The translations under genes and the position numbers were made by a program. The notes under the pieces are model-generated. The model searched no databases. It had not been told where the DNA came from and saw only the letters and a program-made list of their open reading frames with translations. Below are positions 15,540 through 23,621 of a stretch of 64,000 bases of DNA, one piece after another. Numbering within the stretch: position 1 is the stretch's first letter; the number at the start of each line of letters is the position of its first letter. Source of the DNA: Brevibacillus antibioticus (GTDB taxonomy: Bacteria > Bacillota > Bacilli > Brevibacillales > Brevibacillaceae). Location of the stretch: assembly GCF_005217615.1 (NCBI RefSeq), contig NZ_SZNK01000001.1, positions 2,816,501 to 2,880,500 on the forward strand, read 5' to 3'.

Positions 15540-15734
15540 CTATTGTTTTCTGAAGTCGTCAGTAAGAATACCGGAGAAACCCCAATTTTCATCATCAATC
15601 TCTTCAATAACGATGTGAGTATGTTCAGGTTTTTTGCCAAGAACGTTAACAAGAGTTTCAGTGAACTCTCTCACAATCTGAGCCTTTTGATCACGGGTTG
15701 CACCTTTTGTAATTTGAAGGTTGATATATGGCAT
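15540..15734 (-). CDS. 4-oxalocrotonate tautomerase family protein
   Basis: 64 residues, the normal size for the family. It begins MPYINLQITKGATRDQKAQI, so Pro at position 2 becomes the N-terminal catalytic base after Met removal. Further family elements are VREFTETLVNVLGKKPEHTH, VIEEIDDENWGF. The start at 15734 is fixed by GGAGATG and by the need for Pro-1. These enzymes form small homohexamers or trimers and tautomerise keto-enol substrates; the substrate here is unknown. Confidence 0.88.
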   Translation of the reverse strand: MPYINLQITKGATRDQKAQIVREFTETLVNVLGKKPEHTHIVIEEIDDENWGFSGILTDDFRKQ

Positions 15735-15880
15735 TTGTCCACATCTCCAATCCGTTTCTTTTATAACGTAGACGCGCAAGTTAGCAAATAGTTTCAATCA
15801 TATCAACAGGTTGGATAACAAGGATTTTTTAACTTAATAGTTACTTTGTAAAATGTTAAACATTGCATAACTAAACATAA

Positions 15881-16205
15881 TCATTTCCAACCAAAGTCAC
15901 CTTTTCTGTAGCCTGCGATCTGGGCATCTACATACGTATAGTTGATGACCTTGACGAAATCGTCTGTACGTTTATCCGAGTGGTATCATCCGTCCTTACG
16001 CTTTGCGACTATGCCCTCCATGTCCCCTGGCAGCAATCGCGTCCCATAAGTCCTCGCATCGTTCTCACCGACAACTCCCCATGCCTCTTCCAACGTACCA
16101 AGCTCGCGCTGTACTTCCCGCCATTAACTTTGATGTAGGTAATGCAATTTTTCGCCTTCCGTAACACACATTTTGATAAATTACTCTTTAAGAAAGTCCA
16201 CATGC
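15881..16205 (-). pseudogene. Remnant of an ATP-dependent DNA ligase (LigD/YkoU type)
   Basis: Minus-strand pieces in two phases read CEDLWDAIAAR, then DMEGIVAKRKDG, an in-frame TGA, YHSDKRTDDFVKVINYTYVD and AQIAGYRKGDFGW. E-G-I-V-A-K-R, K-R-T-D-D-x-V-K and I-x-G-Y-x-K-G-D are nucleotidyltransferase motifs IV-V of ATP-dependent ligases of the NHEJ or prophage kind. The adenylation-lysine half is missing. At least one frameshift and one stop, so not functional. Confidence 0.65.
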
Positions 16206-16313
16206 TTGAGGTTTTCGAGAAAAAAATGGTAATATTTTTCTAACCAACATTTAGGGGGTGGCTCAAATGAAGTTATATCCTCAGACATAGAAATTTTGAA
16301 AGCGAGGAGTTAT

Positions 16314-16724
16314 ATGTCATTTGAGATTATAGAACGCCCCCCTACTCTTGAAGAGTTTCATCACTTGTGCGTTTCGGTTGGTTGGGAAAAGATGATGAAT
16401 TTCAGTGTGATCAAAGACTCACTTGAAAATTCGTTGCATTCAGTTGTTGTTCTCTCTGAAAGTAAAATAATTGGTATGGGCAGAATTATTGGTGATGGGT
16501 ACATTTATTTTTACCTTCAAGATATTGTTGTACTTCCGGAGTTTCAAAAAATGGGGATAGGGACAATAATTATGGACAATCTCATCTCCTATCTAAAACG
16601 GAATGCTCCTGATAAAGCTTTTATTGGTCTCTTTTCTTCTAACGAAGGTAAGAATCTGTATGAGAAATACGATTTTAAGCAGTACTCTGCTTTAACAGGA
16701 ATGTTTCGAGTAGCGCCAATTTAG
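16314..16724 (+). CDS. GNAT family N-acetyltransferase
   Basis: 136 residues. Seen: VVVLSESKIIGMGRIIGDG, YLQDIVVLPEFQKMGIGTII (acetyl-CoA P-loop Q-x-x-G-I-G) and GLFSSNEGKNLYEKYDFKQY at the C-terminus, complete for a small GNAT. Start ATG 16314 after GAGGAG; an upstream in-frame TTG lacks a site. Substrate unknown. A good terminator follows. One of several lone acetyltransferases in this accessory region. Confidence 0.82.
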   Translation: MSFEIIERPPTLEEFHHLCVSVGWEKMMNFSVIKDSLENSLHSVVVLSESKIIGMGRIIGDGYIYFYLQDIVVLPEFQKMGIGTIIMDNLISYLKRNAPDKAFIGLFSSNEGKNLYEKYDFKQYSALTGMFRVAPI

Positions 16725-16728
16725 TTGT

Positions 16729-16758
16729 AGACTCCTCCAAGTTCGGAGGAGTTTTTAT
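16729..16758 (+). terminator. Intrinsic terminator
   Basis: ACTCCTCC AAGTTC GGAGGAGT followed by TTTTATT. Confidence 0.85.
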
Positions 16759-16869
16759 TATTGTCGATTGATCATTTTGAGAAATGTGTAAATTCCCTAA
16801 ATGGTAGAATTGAAGTTGACTCTTTCCCTACTGTATAATGTTCCCAAAAACAAGGGTGGGGAGTAGAGA

Positions 16870-17202
16870 ATGAAAAACCTCTATTTGTTACTGGCAATTT
16901 TGGGAGCAGTCTTGCCTTACAGTTATTTCATTCCATTCCTTCGTGAAAATGGATTCGATATCAAACTCATTTCATCGGAACTTTTTGCAAACAACATTTC
17001 TTCGTTTTTTGCAACCGATTTTCTTATCGCATGCGTAATTTTCTGGGTATTTCTTTTTCAAGAAGTTAGAAAGCATCACATTAAGCATTGGTGGATTTAC
17101 GTAACCGCAACTTTAACTGTTGGTCTATCATTTGCTTTTCCTCTGTTTCTTTACTTCAGACAAAAAACAATAGAAGGTCGTAAACAAATTGATTTAACAT
17201 AA
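16870..17202 (+). CDS. DUF2834 family membrane protein
   Basis: 110 residues with three membrane helices: LYLLLAILGAVLPYSYFIPF, ATDFLIACVIFWVFLFQEVR, WWIYVTATLTVGLSFAFPLF then LYF. The N-D/F-F-x-x-D arrangement between helices one and two matches DUF2834 proteins, small membrane proteins of unknown role. GGGTGGGGAG precedes the ATG. A truncated copy of this gene is fused to other sequence at 29370-29560. Confidence 0.78.
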   Translation: MKNLYLLLAILGAVLPYSYFIPFLRENGFDIKLISSELFANNISSFFATDFLIACVIFWVFLFQEVRKHHIKHWWIYVTATLTVGLSFAFPLFLYFRQKTIEGRKQIDLT

Positions 17203-17306
17203 TTGAGCTTTTGATCATTTGAAAAATTTCTAGTGTGTTAGATAAAACCATAGATGGGAAGGATAACTATCGTTACTCTTGAAAAACTCTTCAGGGAGGG
17301 AACGAA

Positions 17307-17453
17307 TTGGGGAAATATCGCTGTTATTACTGTGAACGTGAAACCGACAGCGTTCGCCAAATCACGTTTTTCCAAGGTAAGCAGGATCGCAACGAACTAT
17401 TGTGCGATACCTGTCATGCTGATTGGATTGAATCCCTAAAGAGTGAGCCCTAG
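17307..17453 (+). CDS. Small zinc-ribbon protein
   Basis: 48 residues starting at TTG 17307, six nt after AGGGAGGG. It reads MGKYRCYYCERETDSVRQIT then GKQDRNELLCDTCHADWIES. Two C-x-x-C knuckles 31 residues apart should bind one zinc. Such tiny proteins are common in Bacillota genomes, and no function is known to me. In the duplicated copy near 29590 the gene has been deleted, leaving its start region joined to its terminator. Confidence 0.65.
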   Translation: MGKYRCYYCERETDSVRQITFFQGKQDRNELLCDTCHADWIESLKSEP

Positions 17454-17466
17454 GCAGGGTAACGCT

Positions 17467-17513
17467 TCCCACTCCCACCCATAGTGAATGTGCTTTAGGG
17501 TGGGGGCTTTTTT
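17467..17513 (+). terminator. Intrinsic terminator
   Basis: CCCACTCCCACCC pairs with GGGTGGGGG, followed by CTTTTTTG. The right half is also kept in the copy at 29590-29615. Confidence 0.75.
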
Positions 17514-17519
17514 GCCCAC

Positions 17520-17819
17520 CCTCCCACGTTACGCTCCAAGTAAAGGAGTGTTGTTTAATGTAGAGGTTGTCTGCCTTACCTTCGTTATTCGATGGACACT
17601 GTTTCTAAGCTCACTTTCCAGACTCGTCCTCGGCAGCAGCCATAAGAGAATTGTTTCAAATGCATTAGATGTTACGATTGTTTTTTCGTGTAAAAAATGT
17701 GCATCCAATCATTTTTCAGGTTATTCGCATAGCAATCACCCGTAAGACGGCTGGCTTAAAGAATGCCTATCTTACGAGTGATCTTTTTCCAAAATGATTT
17801 TATTTTACTTCTTTAACCT
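17520..17819 (-). repeat. Duplicated sigK downstream segment, copy 1
   Basis: Matches 24240-24578 and 29620-29852 with indels. It includes the sigK terminator hairpin ATCACCCGTAAGA / TCTTACG(A/G)GTGAT near 17735-17785. Confidence 0.7.
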
Positions 17820-18100
17820 TTATCTTCCCTGCGTCTGTTTCGTCCGATAAAATTCATTAAACAACTTCATTAACGCTCGCTTTTCGATAGGGGATACATA
17901 CGAAGGAGAAATGCCCAGCTCACATGCGATTTCGCGCCGTGTCTTATCTTTGTCCTGATCCTGCCCAAACCTGCCGATGATCACCTCTTTTTCGCGCTCA
18001 TCGAGGATGTGTATGTGCTAGTAAATTTTATTGGACTCCAGCTTGAGCTGCACAGCGTCCACCACTTCGTCGGTTTCTATGCCAAGGACATGATTTCATT
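17820..18100 (-). pseudogene. sigK C-terminal fragment 1
   Basis: Nearly identical, base for base, to the 3' third of the intact sigK at 29853-30563: it covers the VLGTET...[19 protein letters not shown] segment through the final helix-turn-helix. It has several substitutions, one of which makes a TAG, and a 9-nt deletion near 18090. It ends abruptly against a prophage methylase fragment at about 18100. It keeps the sigK terminator downstream. Not functional; useful as a marker of a former sigK duplication. Confidence 0.8.
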
Positions 18101-18104
18101 CACC

Positions 18105-19046
18105 CTATATCGCCTTTCTGACTGCGGTTCCCAATTGGAATAGCAAGCAGCGCCAATAGCTTTTGTGTAGGCTGGACATACTTGCTTACATCCCCTCGCG
18201 ATATCTCCCAGACTGTCTCTGGTTATTCGGGGAGTCCTGTTAGATCCGTTCGCCAAACCGTAGTCTGCTTACGATCTCCGTACCATGCTGGAGCCTGCCC
18301 TTTTAGATGAGCATAGAACACTGGCTTATGCTTAAACTTATATTGAGCAAACGACAACGAAAAAGCGTTCTTAACCCAAATACACTGGGTGCGCGATACT
18401 ATTCCGACCTCGTTCATCTTGTTCTCAAATTCTCGGTGATTGCTAGAAGGATGGAAGACATAGATTGCTGCTTTCGGGTCCATGATTGGAGCATAGTTCG
18501 CAAACACAGCTTGAAGGAAGTCCTCGAATTGTTTCATAGGCATATCATCATTCAAAATGCTTTCCCTTCCGACTAAAGCCAGTCCTGCAGATTTACTTTT
18601 GACAGCAACATTATATGGTCTCTTCTATCTCAATGTTGACGTACTCATTGATCAAATCTGAAGCTTCATCCAGGTCAAAGCCTGAGAGCTCGACGTCCAA
18701 ATCGCTCTCCTGTAGCTCCGCCAACACCTGGGCGAGCATTTCCTCATCCCCAAGCTCCAGTGAACTTGTTCAATGCGATGTTGAGTGCCTTCTCCTTGGT
18801 ATCATCCAAATCAATGACTGAAACGTCTACCTCAGTCCGTCCTAGCTCGTTGACGAGTATCTTGAATCCCTGATGACCTCCAACAAGGCTCCCTGTTCGC
18901 TCGTTCCAGATGAGCAGTTGCACGTATCCAAACTCTTCGATGGATCGTTTCAGTTTCACATATTCAGGATCGCCCGGTTGCAAATCTATTCGCGGATTAT
19001 AAGGGGCTGGATTGATTTTAGAGACTGATATTTTTCGTATGTCCAA
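18105..19046 (-). pseudogene. Prophage ParB-domain DNA methylase, frameshifted
   Basis: Start at 19046 reads MDIRKISVSKINPAPYNPRI, GYVQLLIWNERTGSLVGGHQ, the ParB/Spo0J-type domain. After a frameshift near 18750 come EMLAQVLAELQESDLDVELS and LDEASDLINEYVNIEIEE. Further on, KQFEDFLQAVFANYAPIMDP and QCIWVKNAFSLSFAQYKFKH are the methyltransferase body, and after another phase change YVQPTQKLLALLAIPIGNRS closes the family's C-terminus. The segment with the catalytic D/N-P-P-Y is missing between about 18600 and 18560. Typical Bacillus phage modification gene, now dead. Confidence 0.75.
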
Positions 19047-19301
19047 GCTGTTCAGCTCCTTCGTGGTGATAAAGTAAGAATAAAGAATATTGCCAGCCCT
19101 TGAATTGCTGTATGCCTTGATGCTGTCAGGCTGGTGCCCTGTTTTGGGGGTGTAACGAAACGGCTACTAATCCAGCAGAAAAGTATATGTTTTGTTTCAC
19201 CACAAAAAATGGGGTTGAGGCTTAGAGCCATTTGCTTTTGCTGGCTGTTGGCTTCTGGCGATCCCCTAGTCTTAATTTGGGTCTTCTCCTGCCTCTGTGA
19301 T
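19047..19301. other. Intergenic stretch, nothing recognised
   Basis: Sequence between two prophage pseudogenes. Neither strand gave a coherent coding frame or terminator. Confidence 0.35.
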
Positions 19302-19760
19302 CTACTGGCTGAATAGGTGCAGGAGCCACGCTTCGGCTGTCTTCCCGCTGAGAGAATACAGTGAATTGATTGCTAATGCTGACCGTCCTACCAAGTCAGT
19401 TCGACGCATGACGTGGAGCTCCACAAATGTCTTCACGATCTTACGTGCCGTTGGATAGGAGCAGTCAGCGATGCGGGCAAGGTCTTTGACGGTAAGCGGC
19501 GTTACCTTTTACCCGCGCTCATTGTCGCCTTGCAGGAGGTTAGTTCCCTCGCTGGTATAAGCTGCAATCTTCAACAAAAAGCCAGCCTCAGCGAGTGACA
19601 GCTTCCTGAGCCGTCACTTTGCCTTTTGGCTGGCTTTGATTTTCACGTATTTTGATCTGCGACCTACTGGACGAAAAACTTTTACAATCTCGTCCGACCT
19701 GCGCAGCACTTCCTCCGTGTAATATATTTCTCCTGTTGCTGAATCGACATACTGGCGCAC
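19302..19760 (-). pseudogene. Prophage replication/HTH protein with two in-frame stops
   Basis: GTG 19760, five nt after AGGTGAA, opens a single phase to 19302: RQYVDSATGEIYYTEEVLRR, IVKVFRPVGRRSKYVKIKAS, stop, LSLAEAGFLLKIAAYTSEGT, stop, VTPLTVKDLARIADCSYPTA then RKIVKTFVELHVMRRTDLVG. The centre is a winged helix-turn-helix (LTVKDLARIADCSYPTARKI). Such proteins are found among phage or plasmid replication and regulatory genes. The two nonsense codons in an otherwise clean frame show recent decay. Confidence 0.6.
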
Positions 19761-19803
19761 TATACTTCACCTAGCTCACGAAAATAGAAGACTTACCTTT
19801 TTA

Positions 19804-20283
19804 TCAGTATTGTGTTACCTCAACACTGAAACTGGTTAGATCACTTGAGTTACTTTTGAAATTAAAATAGTATTCTCCAGGCTCTAACCATGCGTTGCTT
19901 ACAAATCTGCCAGTTCCCTTCGGTTCAAAAATCACCGGGTACATACCAGATGTACCCCTAATTACATGATATTCCATATTCGGTGAAGATCCGTATTGAT
20001 CGATTTTAAACTCTACTGGTCTGGGGTAATCTACTTTAAATCTTGTATAGTCTTGACTATAAATCCAGACATTCCCCGGTAAATTGTCATAATAAAAATA
20101 TATATTGTTATATAATTCAGATGCTGCCTTCCCCTTATTTTTATTTAGTTCTCGATACTCTTGCATTTGATTCGACCGTTGCTCAAATTTCTGATTTTGA
20201 ACAATCTCGCTTGCAAATACAGCCTGGGAACTGAAGGTGAAAACGGAAAGAACTACACCCAAAGTCATTACCTTTTTAATCAT
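19804..20283 (-). CDS. Secreted protein of unknown family (beta-rich C-terminus)
   Basis: 159 residues from ATG 20283 (AAGGAGTG upstream); a longer in-frame start at 20304 is less likely. Signal peptide MIKKVMTLGVVLSVFTFSSQ ending AVFASE. The mature part has a polar, Gln/Asn-rich stretch, then a likely jelly-roll or PPC-like domain: YFYYDNLPGNVWIYSQDYTR, FEPKGTGRFVSNAWLEPGEY then YFNFKSNSSDLTSFSVEVTQ. The W-L-x-P-G-x-Y-x-F pattern resembles bacterial pre-peptidase (PPC) modules. Role unknown. Confidence 0.6.
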   Translation of the reverse strand: MIKKVMTLGVVLSVFTFSSQAVFASEIVQNQKFEQRSNQMQEYRELNKNKGKAASELYNNIYFYYDNLPGNVWIYSQDYTRFKVDYPRPVEFKIDQYGSSPNMEYHVIRGTSGMYPVIFEPKGTGRFVSNAWLEPGEYYFNFKSNSSDLTSFSVEVTQY

Positions 20284-20513
20284 AATCCACACTCCTTTTT
20301 CCACTTAATCTTTTCGAACATGCCTTTTTTCATATTTCCTATCTACCGAATTGTTTCTTCGACTAACGTGGTGTGTACGATGGACTACAAATAAAAATAA
20401 TACATTTTTCCATATCTTTCCATATTTCCAAGAACATCATATCACACGCTTTTTAAAAAATACAACTGCTTTATTTAAAAGTATTCTAAATTTTTCCTTG
20501 TTACAACATAACC

Positions 20514-20600
20514 ATGCCTAAAATAATTGATCATGAAAAGAGACGAAAGCAAATTGCAGAGCAACATGGCAAGTCATTCTAGAGCACCTTCGGGATCAGC
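20514..20600 (+). pseudogene. TetR regulator N-terminal fragment
   Basis: ATG 20514 reads MPKIIDHEKRRKQIAEQHGK, but adding one base after GAG gives IAEATWQVIL, the standard first helix of TetR-family repressors (M-P-K-I-V-D-H-E-x-R-R-x-x-I-A-E-A). Nothing further of the gene remains. Confidence 0.5.
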
Positions 20601-21110
20601 GACAAGTATTTTACCTGCTTTAGACAATCGTAAGCTACTGCACACTTAAGACACGATCGGCATATTCTCATAAGAGAGGTACCGGACAAGAGGCTAGGAG
20701 CAAAAGCCTTATGTCTCGCATGTAATCCCCTGTCCGGTAAATCCCAGCAGAGTAATTCGCGATTTTCCAAAGCTCCGAGAGGGGTTCCCAAAACTTGAAA
20801 ACCGCTGTAATGCATACAATGAAAAATAATTGCATGGTTCCCTGCTACGCTCGCCGCAACTGGTGCGTTCAGGCTCAGAATGTCCCCCTTTCGTAAGGTC
20901 ACATTCGTCATCACCCATAGATTCGCTCAGGTACGCCATTGATAAGGGATAGACGGTGTCTCCCAAGAGCGTTTGTTGCTTGCTCTTGACTCAAGATTAC
21001 CGATTCCAACATTTCAAATCGTCCTGCCTTTTATCCGTTATTTTGTCCGGTTTTTATCCAGCTTTTTGTCGGCGGATTTCTTTAATACCCGTCTGTAGCC
21101 AACTCTCAAC
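20601..21110. repeat. Non-coding stretch holding a dispersed hairpin element (copy 1)
   Basis: 20653-20790 matches 28360-28490 at roughly 70 percent by eye. A central hairpin ACCGGACA / TGTCCGGT spans 20681-20743. The phrase TATCCAGCTTTTTGTCGG near 21057 is repeated at 28490. A minus-strand frame (CRSCLKCAVAYDC) recalls the Cys-rich C-terminus of IS1182-type transposases, weakly. Confidence 0.45.
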
Positions 21111-21138
21111 AAAAAAACCACCTCAAAGGTGGTTTCCT
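21111..21138 (-). terminator. Intrinsic terminator
   Basis: AACCACCT / AGGTGGTT hairpin; the minus-strand tail is TTTTTTTG. Confidence 0.75.
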
Positions 21139-21158
21139 CACTGCTTTAACCCGAGTTA

Positions 21159-21638
21159 TTAACTAACAAACACTTGTGTCTTTCTTCCAATCTCTATTCG
21201 CTCAGTAAATTTGCCTCCAGTGTATTCCTCAATTGTTTTTTTCCAAAAATGTTGTGCGGGCTCGTTACTATCTATTTGGTATACTTCCCATGGTCCCTTA
21301 TGCATATGAAATATATCTTTAGCAACTTGTTTACCTAACCCTGACCTCCGAAATCTTTTCATAATAAAAAACTCGGCAATCGAAAAGTATGAGTCATCTT
21401 CGTCTCTATTTATCCATTTGACCAAGACGAAACCAGCAATTTTCTCATTTAGCGCTATTAAATAGGGAAACCTAGAGCAATCAGTCCAGTATTCGTTTAG
21501 CGGATATTCACCAAATTTCCCGTTGTCTTCAATCTGTATATCTATAAACTCAGAAAAATCATAAATATAGAATTGCAAAAGGTTGCTTAGTGTTTCCTTT
21601 TCATCCAAGGTCGCTCTCTTAATTTCATAGTTCTTCAA
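21159..21638 (-). CDS. GNAT family N-acetyltransferase
   Basis: 159 residues, start TTG 21638 after AAAAGGAGTG. It reads KRATLDEKETLSNLLQFYIY, then IAGFVLVKWINRDEDDSYFS, IAEFFIMKRFRRSGLGKQVA (acetyl-CoA loop R-R-S-G-L-G-K) and EVYQIDSNEPAQHFWKKTIE. The N-E-P-A-x-x-F-W-x-K ending is common in Bacillus GNATs of unknown substrate. Complete length, own terminator. Confidence 0.82.
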   Translation of the reverse strand: MKNYEIKRATLDEKETLSNLLQFYIYDFSEFIDIQIEDNGKFGEYPLNEYWTDCSRFPYLIALNEKIAGFVLVKWINRDEDDSYFSIAEFFIMKRFRRSGLGKQVAKDIFHMHKGPWEVYQIDSNEPAQHFWKKTIEEYTGGKFTERIEIGRKTQVFVS

Positions 21639-21764
21639 TAAAACACTCCTTTTAGTAGTTTCCCCCCAAGTGTTCTATATTCGGTAAAATATTCAATTCC
21701 CCTTTTTATGGTTTATTGTTCTAAACTGCCCGTTAGGCGTGACACGGTCACAAAACAACGGCAC

Positions 21765-21830
21765 TCAGATCATACCAAGTGCCGCAGCAATTTGACGTAT
21801 AGCATCTTTTTTCTCTCATAGTATTAGTCC
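21765..21830 (-). repeat. Repeated phage-gene tail (also at 28525-28595)
   Basis: Minus strand reads KKDAIRQIAAALGMI then stop; the twin at 28.55 kb reads KKDAIHQIATALGII. It looks like the C-terminal helix-turn-helix end of a phage regulator. The N-terminal fragment at 21846-22070 may be the other end of the same gene. Confidence 0.45.
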
Positions 21831-21845
21831 TTTGTCAGTCCCATA

Positions 21846-22070
21846 TCAAGAATAACGTTGATATGCTTTACCCGTGATGTGCTGAGATACTTCTCTTCGA
21901 TGATTTGGCGCTCTACCTGATCTAGTGAATACTGCAAAGCCCTGTCGATCGTGTTTATTTTGGACAGCAACACGAAGGGCTTTATACTCTTTTAATGCTT
22001 TGACAACAGCCTTCCTGACTTCTTTTTCATCTACTGGTTCCAGAAATGACAGTTGTTCTTGTGCGCTCAT
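21846..22070 (-). pseudogene. ArpU-like phage regulator N-terminal fragment
   Basis: Start ATG 22070 with GGAAAG upstream reads MSAQEQLSFLEPVDEKEVRK then AVVKALKEYKALRVAVQNKH, the acidic and helical opening of ArpU/phage late-regulator proteins, then turns into low-quality sequence (RSGRAPNHRREVSQHITGKA). Truncated. Possibly joined in the past to the KKDAIRQIAAALGM tail just downstream. Confidence 0.45.
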
Positions 22071-22175
22071 CTTTCCAATTCCGCCTCGCAGCAAGCCCGT
22101 GCTATAATGTTTTTGCCCAATACATATACGCGCTCCCACAAGGGGGCTATTTTTTTATAGAAAGTAGTTGATACG

Positions 22176-22550
22176 ATGACTTATGACATCCGCGAATGGG
22201 CGTTCTCAAATGATTCAGAGTTACCACATCAAGATTGGGACCTTTTCATCACTACTATGGATACTGCTCCTTTGCTATTATCCCTATCTGTTGACCCGAA
22301 AGTAGCAAAGGATAAGCGAAAAGTCTTTCTAGCTTGTCTATACCTATTAGTAGGTGATGCAGTCGGAATAGTAAAAGATAGAACACACCTTGAGGAAGTC
22401 CGACTTTTTGTAGAGCAAGCTTCATCTAATCGAAATTACTACATCCAACAATGGGTTTCTCGGTCGTTTCAACTCATCCAAAATCCTGAACTTTTTGATT
22501 ACGAGAAGTGGTGTACTGGAGATTCGATTTTCGAAAACTGGGACGACTAA
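22176..22550 (+). CDS. Hypothetical cytoplasmic protein (immunity-protein-like size and composition)
   Basis: 124 residues, ATG 22176, weak AGAAAG upstream. Soluble, acidic, helix-rich: IREWAFSNDSELPHQDWDLF, VFLACLYLLVGDAVGIVKDR, NYYIQQWVSRSFQLIQNPEL. Ends in KWCTGDSIFENWDD. Short acidic proteins of this kind are often immunity proteins of polymorphic toxins, but I do not recognise the family and no toxin is next to it. Confidence 0.55.
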   Translation: MTYDIREWAFSNDSELPHQDWDLFITTMDTAPLLLSLSVDPKVAKDKRKVFLACLYLLVGDAVGIVKDRTHLEEVRLFVEQASSNRNYYIQQWVSRSFQLIQNPELFDYEKWCTGDSIFENWDD

Positions 22551-22574
22551 AATCTCCAGTTTACTCCCGTAATA

Positions 22575-22740
22575 TTAAGTTAAATCCATCTCAATTTGTT
22601 TTTCTAGCACCTCATATCCATTGCACTCGGAATGTAAAACATATAAGTCCTTCCCAGTATCCAGCTTATAGTGACTAGCGAAAAAATTTCTCTTCACACT
22701 CAATCACTGTTCCCAACCCTTTCTTTACAAATAGAGTGTT
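22575..22740 (-). pseudogene. Small frameshifted gene fragment
   Basis: One phase reads FVKKGLGTVIECEEKFF; after a T-run near 22690 the next phase reads ASHYKLDTGKDLYVLHSECN and GYEVLEKQIEMDLT. One base change joins them. No start with a site, no family. Confidence 0.35.
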
Positions 22741-22852
22741 TTGTTAGTACATATCGTTTCAGATAACCTACATCATTAAACAGGCATTTATGTAACAAAT
22801 TCCCAGGCTTTTCGTCCTTACTATTAATACGCCCAAAAGGAGAAAGATCTTA

Positions 22853-23353
22853 ATGAAGAAAAACCTAACTTTGATCATAATCCCTCTACTTCTTCTAAGT
22901 GCGTTGTTCTTGTTTATGCCCTCTGGAAAACCAATTACCCATGAAGAACAAATTTCTACGCAATATTTAGAAAGGATGGGATTTAAAGCATTGGAATACG
23001 ACGGCAAAGTCCAGAGCTACATTTTGCAGAATGAATTGTTGTCCGAACTCCCTTATATGACTTCATGGGGAGTGATGGATATAGACCCTTCTCTGTATCT
23101 TGGAAAGAACATTGAAGTTCACAGGCTGGTTGTTTCTAATCATCCACTTGATAACTATGAGGATTCGATTGGAAGAACGAATGCTTTCGTTTATATTTGT
23201 GAGTCAGCTGTTATAGGAGCCACATCATTCCCCATCACAAAGGAAAGGCTTGTTGGCTCAGTTTATTCAATCGATGGAAGAACTCTGGAAGAGATTACAC
23301 AGCAAGACTTTCAGGAATGGCGTGAAAAATGGGTATCAGACGTCTCAAAATGA
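22853..23353 (+). CDS. Membrane-anchored or secreted hypothetical protein
   Basis: 166 residues after AAAAGGAGAAAG. N-terminal hydrophobic helix (LTLIIIPLLLLSALFLFM) without a clear cleavage site, then a soluble domain: ISTQYLERMGFKALEYDGKV, SYILQNELLSELPYMTSWGV, DPSLYLGKNIEVHRLVVSNH, AFVYICESAVIGATSFPITK. The pattern recalls the DUF4830-like secreted proteins of Bacillaceae, without certainty. No terminator is clear; a group II intron cassette begins about 190 nt downstream. Confidence 0.55.
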   Translation: MKKNLTLIIIPLLLLSALFLFMPSGKPITHEEQISTQYLERMGFKALEYDGKVQSYILQNELLSELPYMTSWGVMDIDPSLYLGKNIEVHRLVVSNHPLDNYEDSIGRTNAFVYICESAVIGATSFPITKERLVGSVYSIDGRTLEEITQQDFQEWREKWVSDVSK

Positions 23354-23541
23354 TATACTTCCTTCCGATTAATTCCTTTATCTTAATTTCCTTCTTGTTT
23401 AAAAATATGGTTGTATACGCTTATCACATCGTGTGTTGTGCATAGTCTTCGCTTGAGATATTTTTGTGAGAATTTTGTGAGACGAGTTTGATAGGCTAAA
23501 ACTGCCCGTTGTAAATCTTCATCTTTTTACCCGCTGATGGA

Positions 23542-23621
23542 ACGCCGTGTGCGATGAAAGTCGCCCGCACGGTGTAGGCTCGTTATAAAACCATAGAGAG
23601 ACATAGGAATAAGACGAGAAT
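23542..23621 (+). ncRNA. Group II intron 3' end, domains V and VI (cassette 3)
   Basis: Domain V (23542-23575) is identical to cassettes 1 and 2. Domain VI (23579-23618) has diverged but keeps pairing: its basal stem is CTCGT / ACGAG where the others have CTCGA / TCGAG, a compensatory double change. AATAAG before the 3' arm could contain the branch A. Predicted 3' splice site after AAT at 23621. CGCTTATCACATCGTGTG lies about 105 nt upstream, as for cassette 2. Confidence 0.78.
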
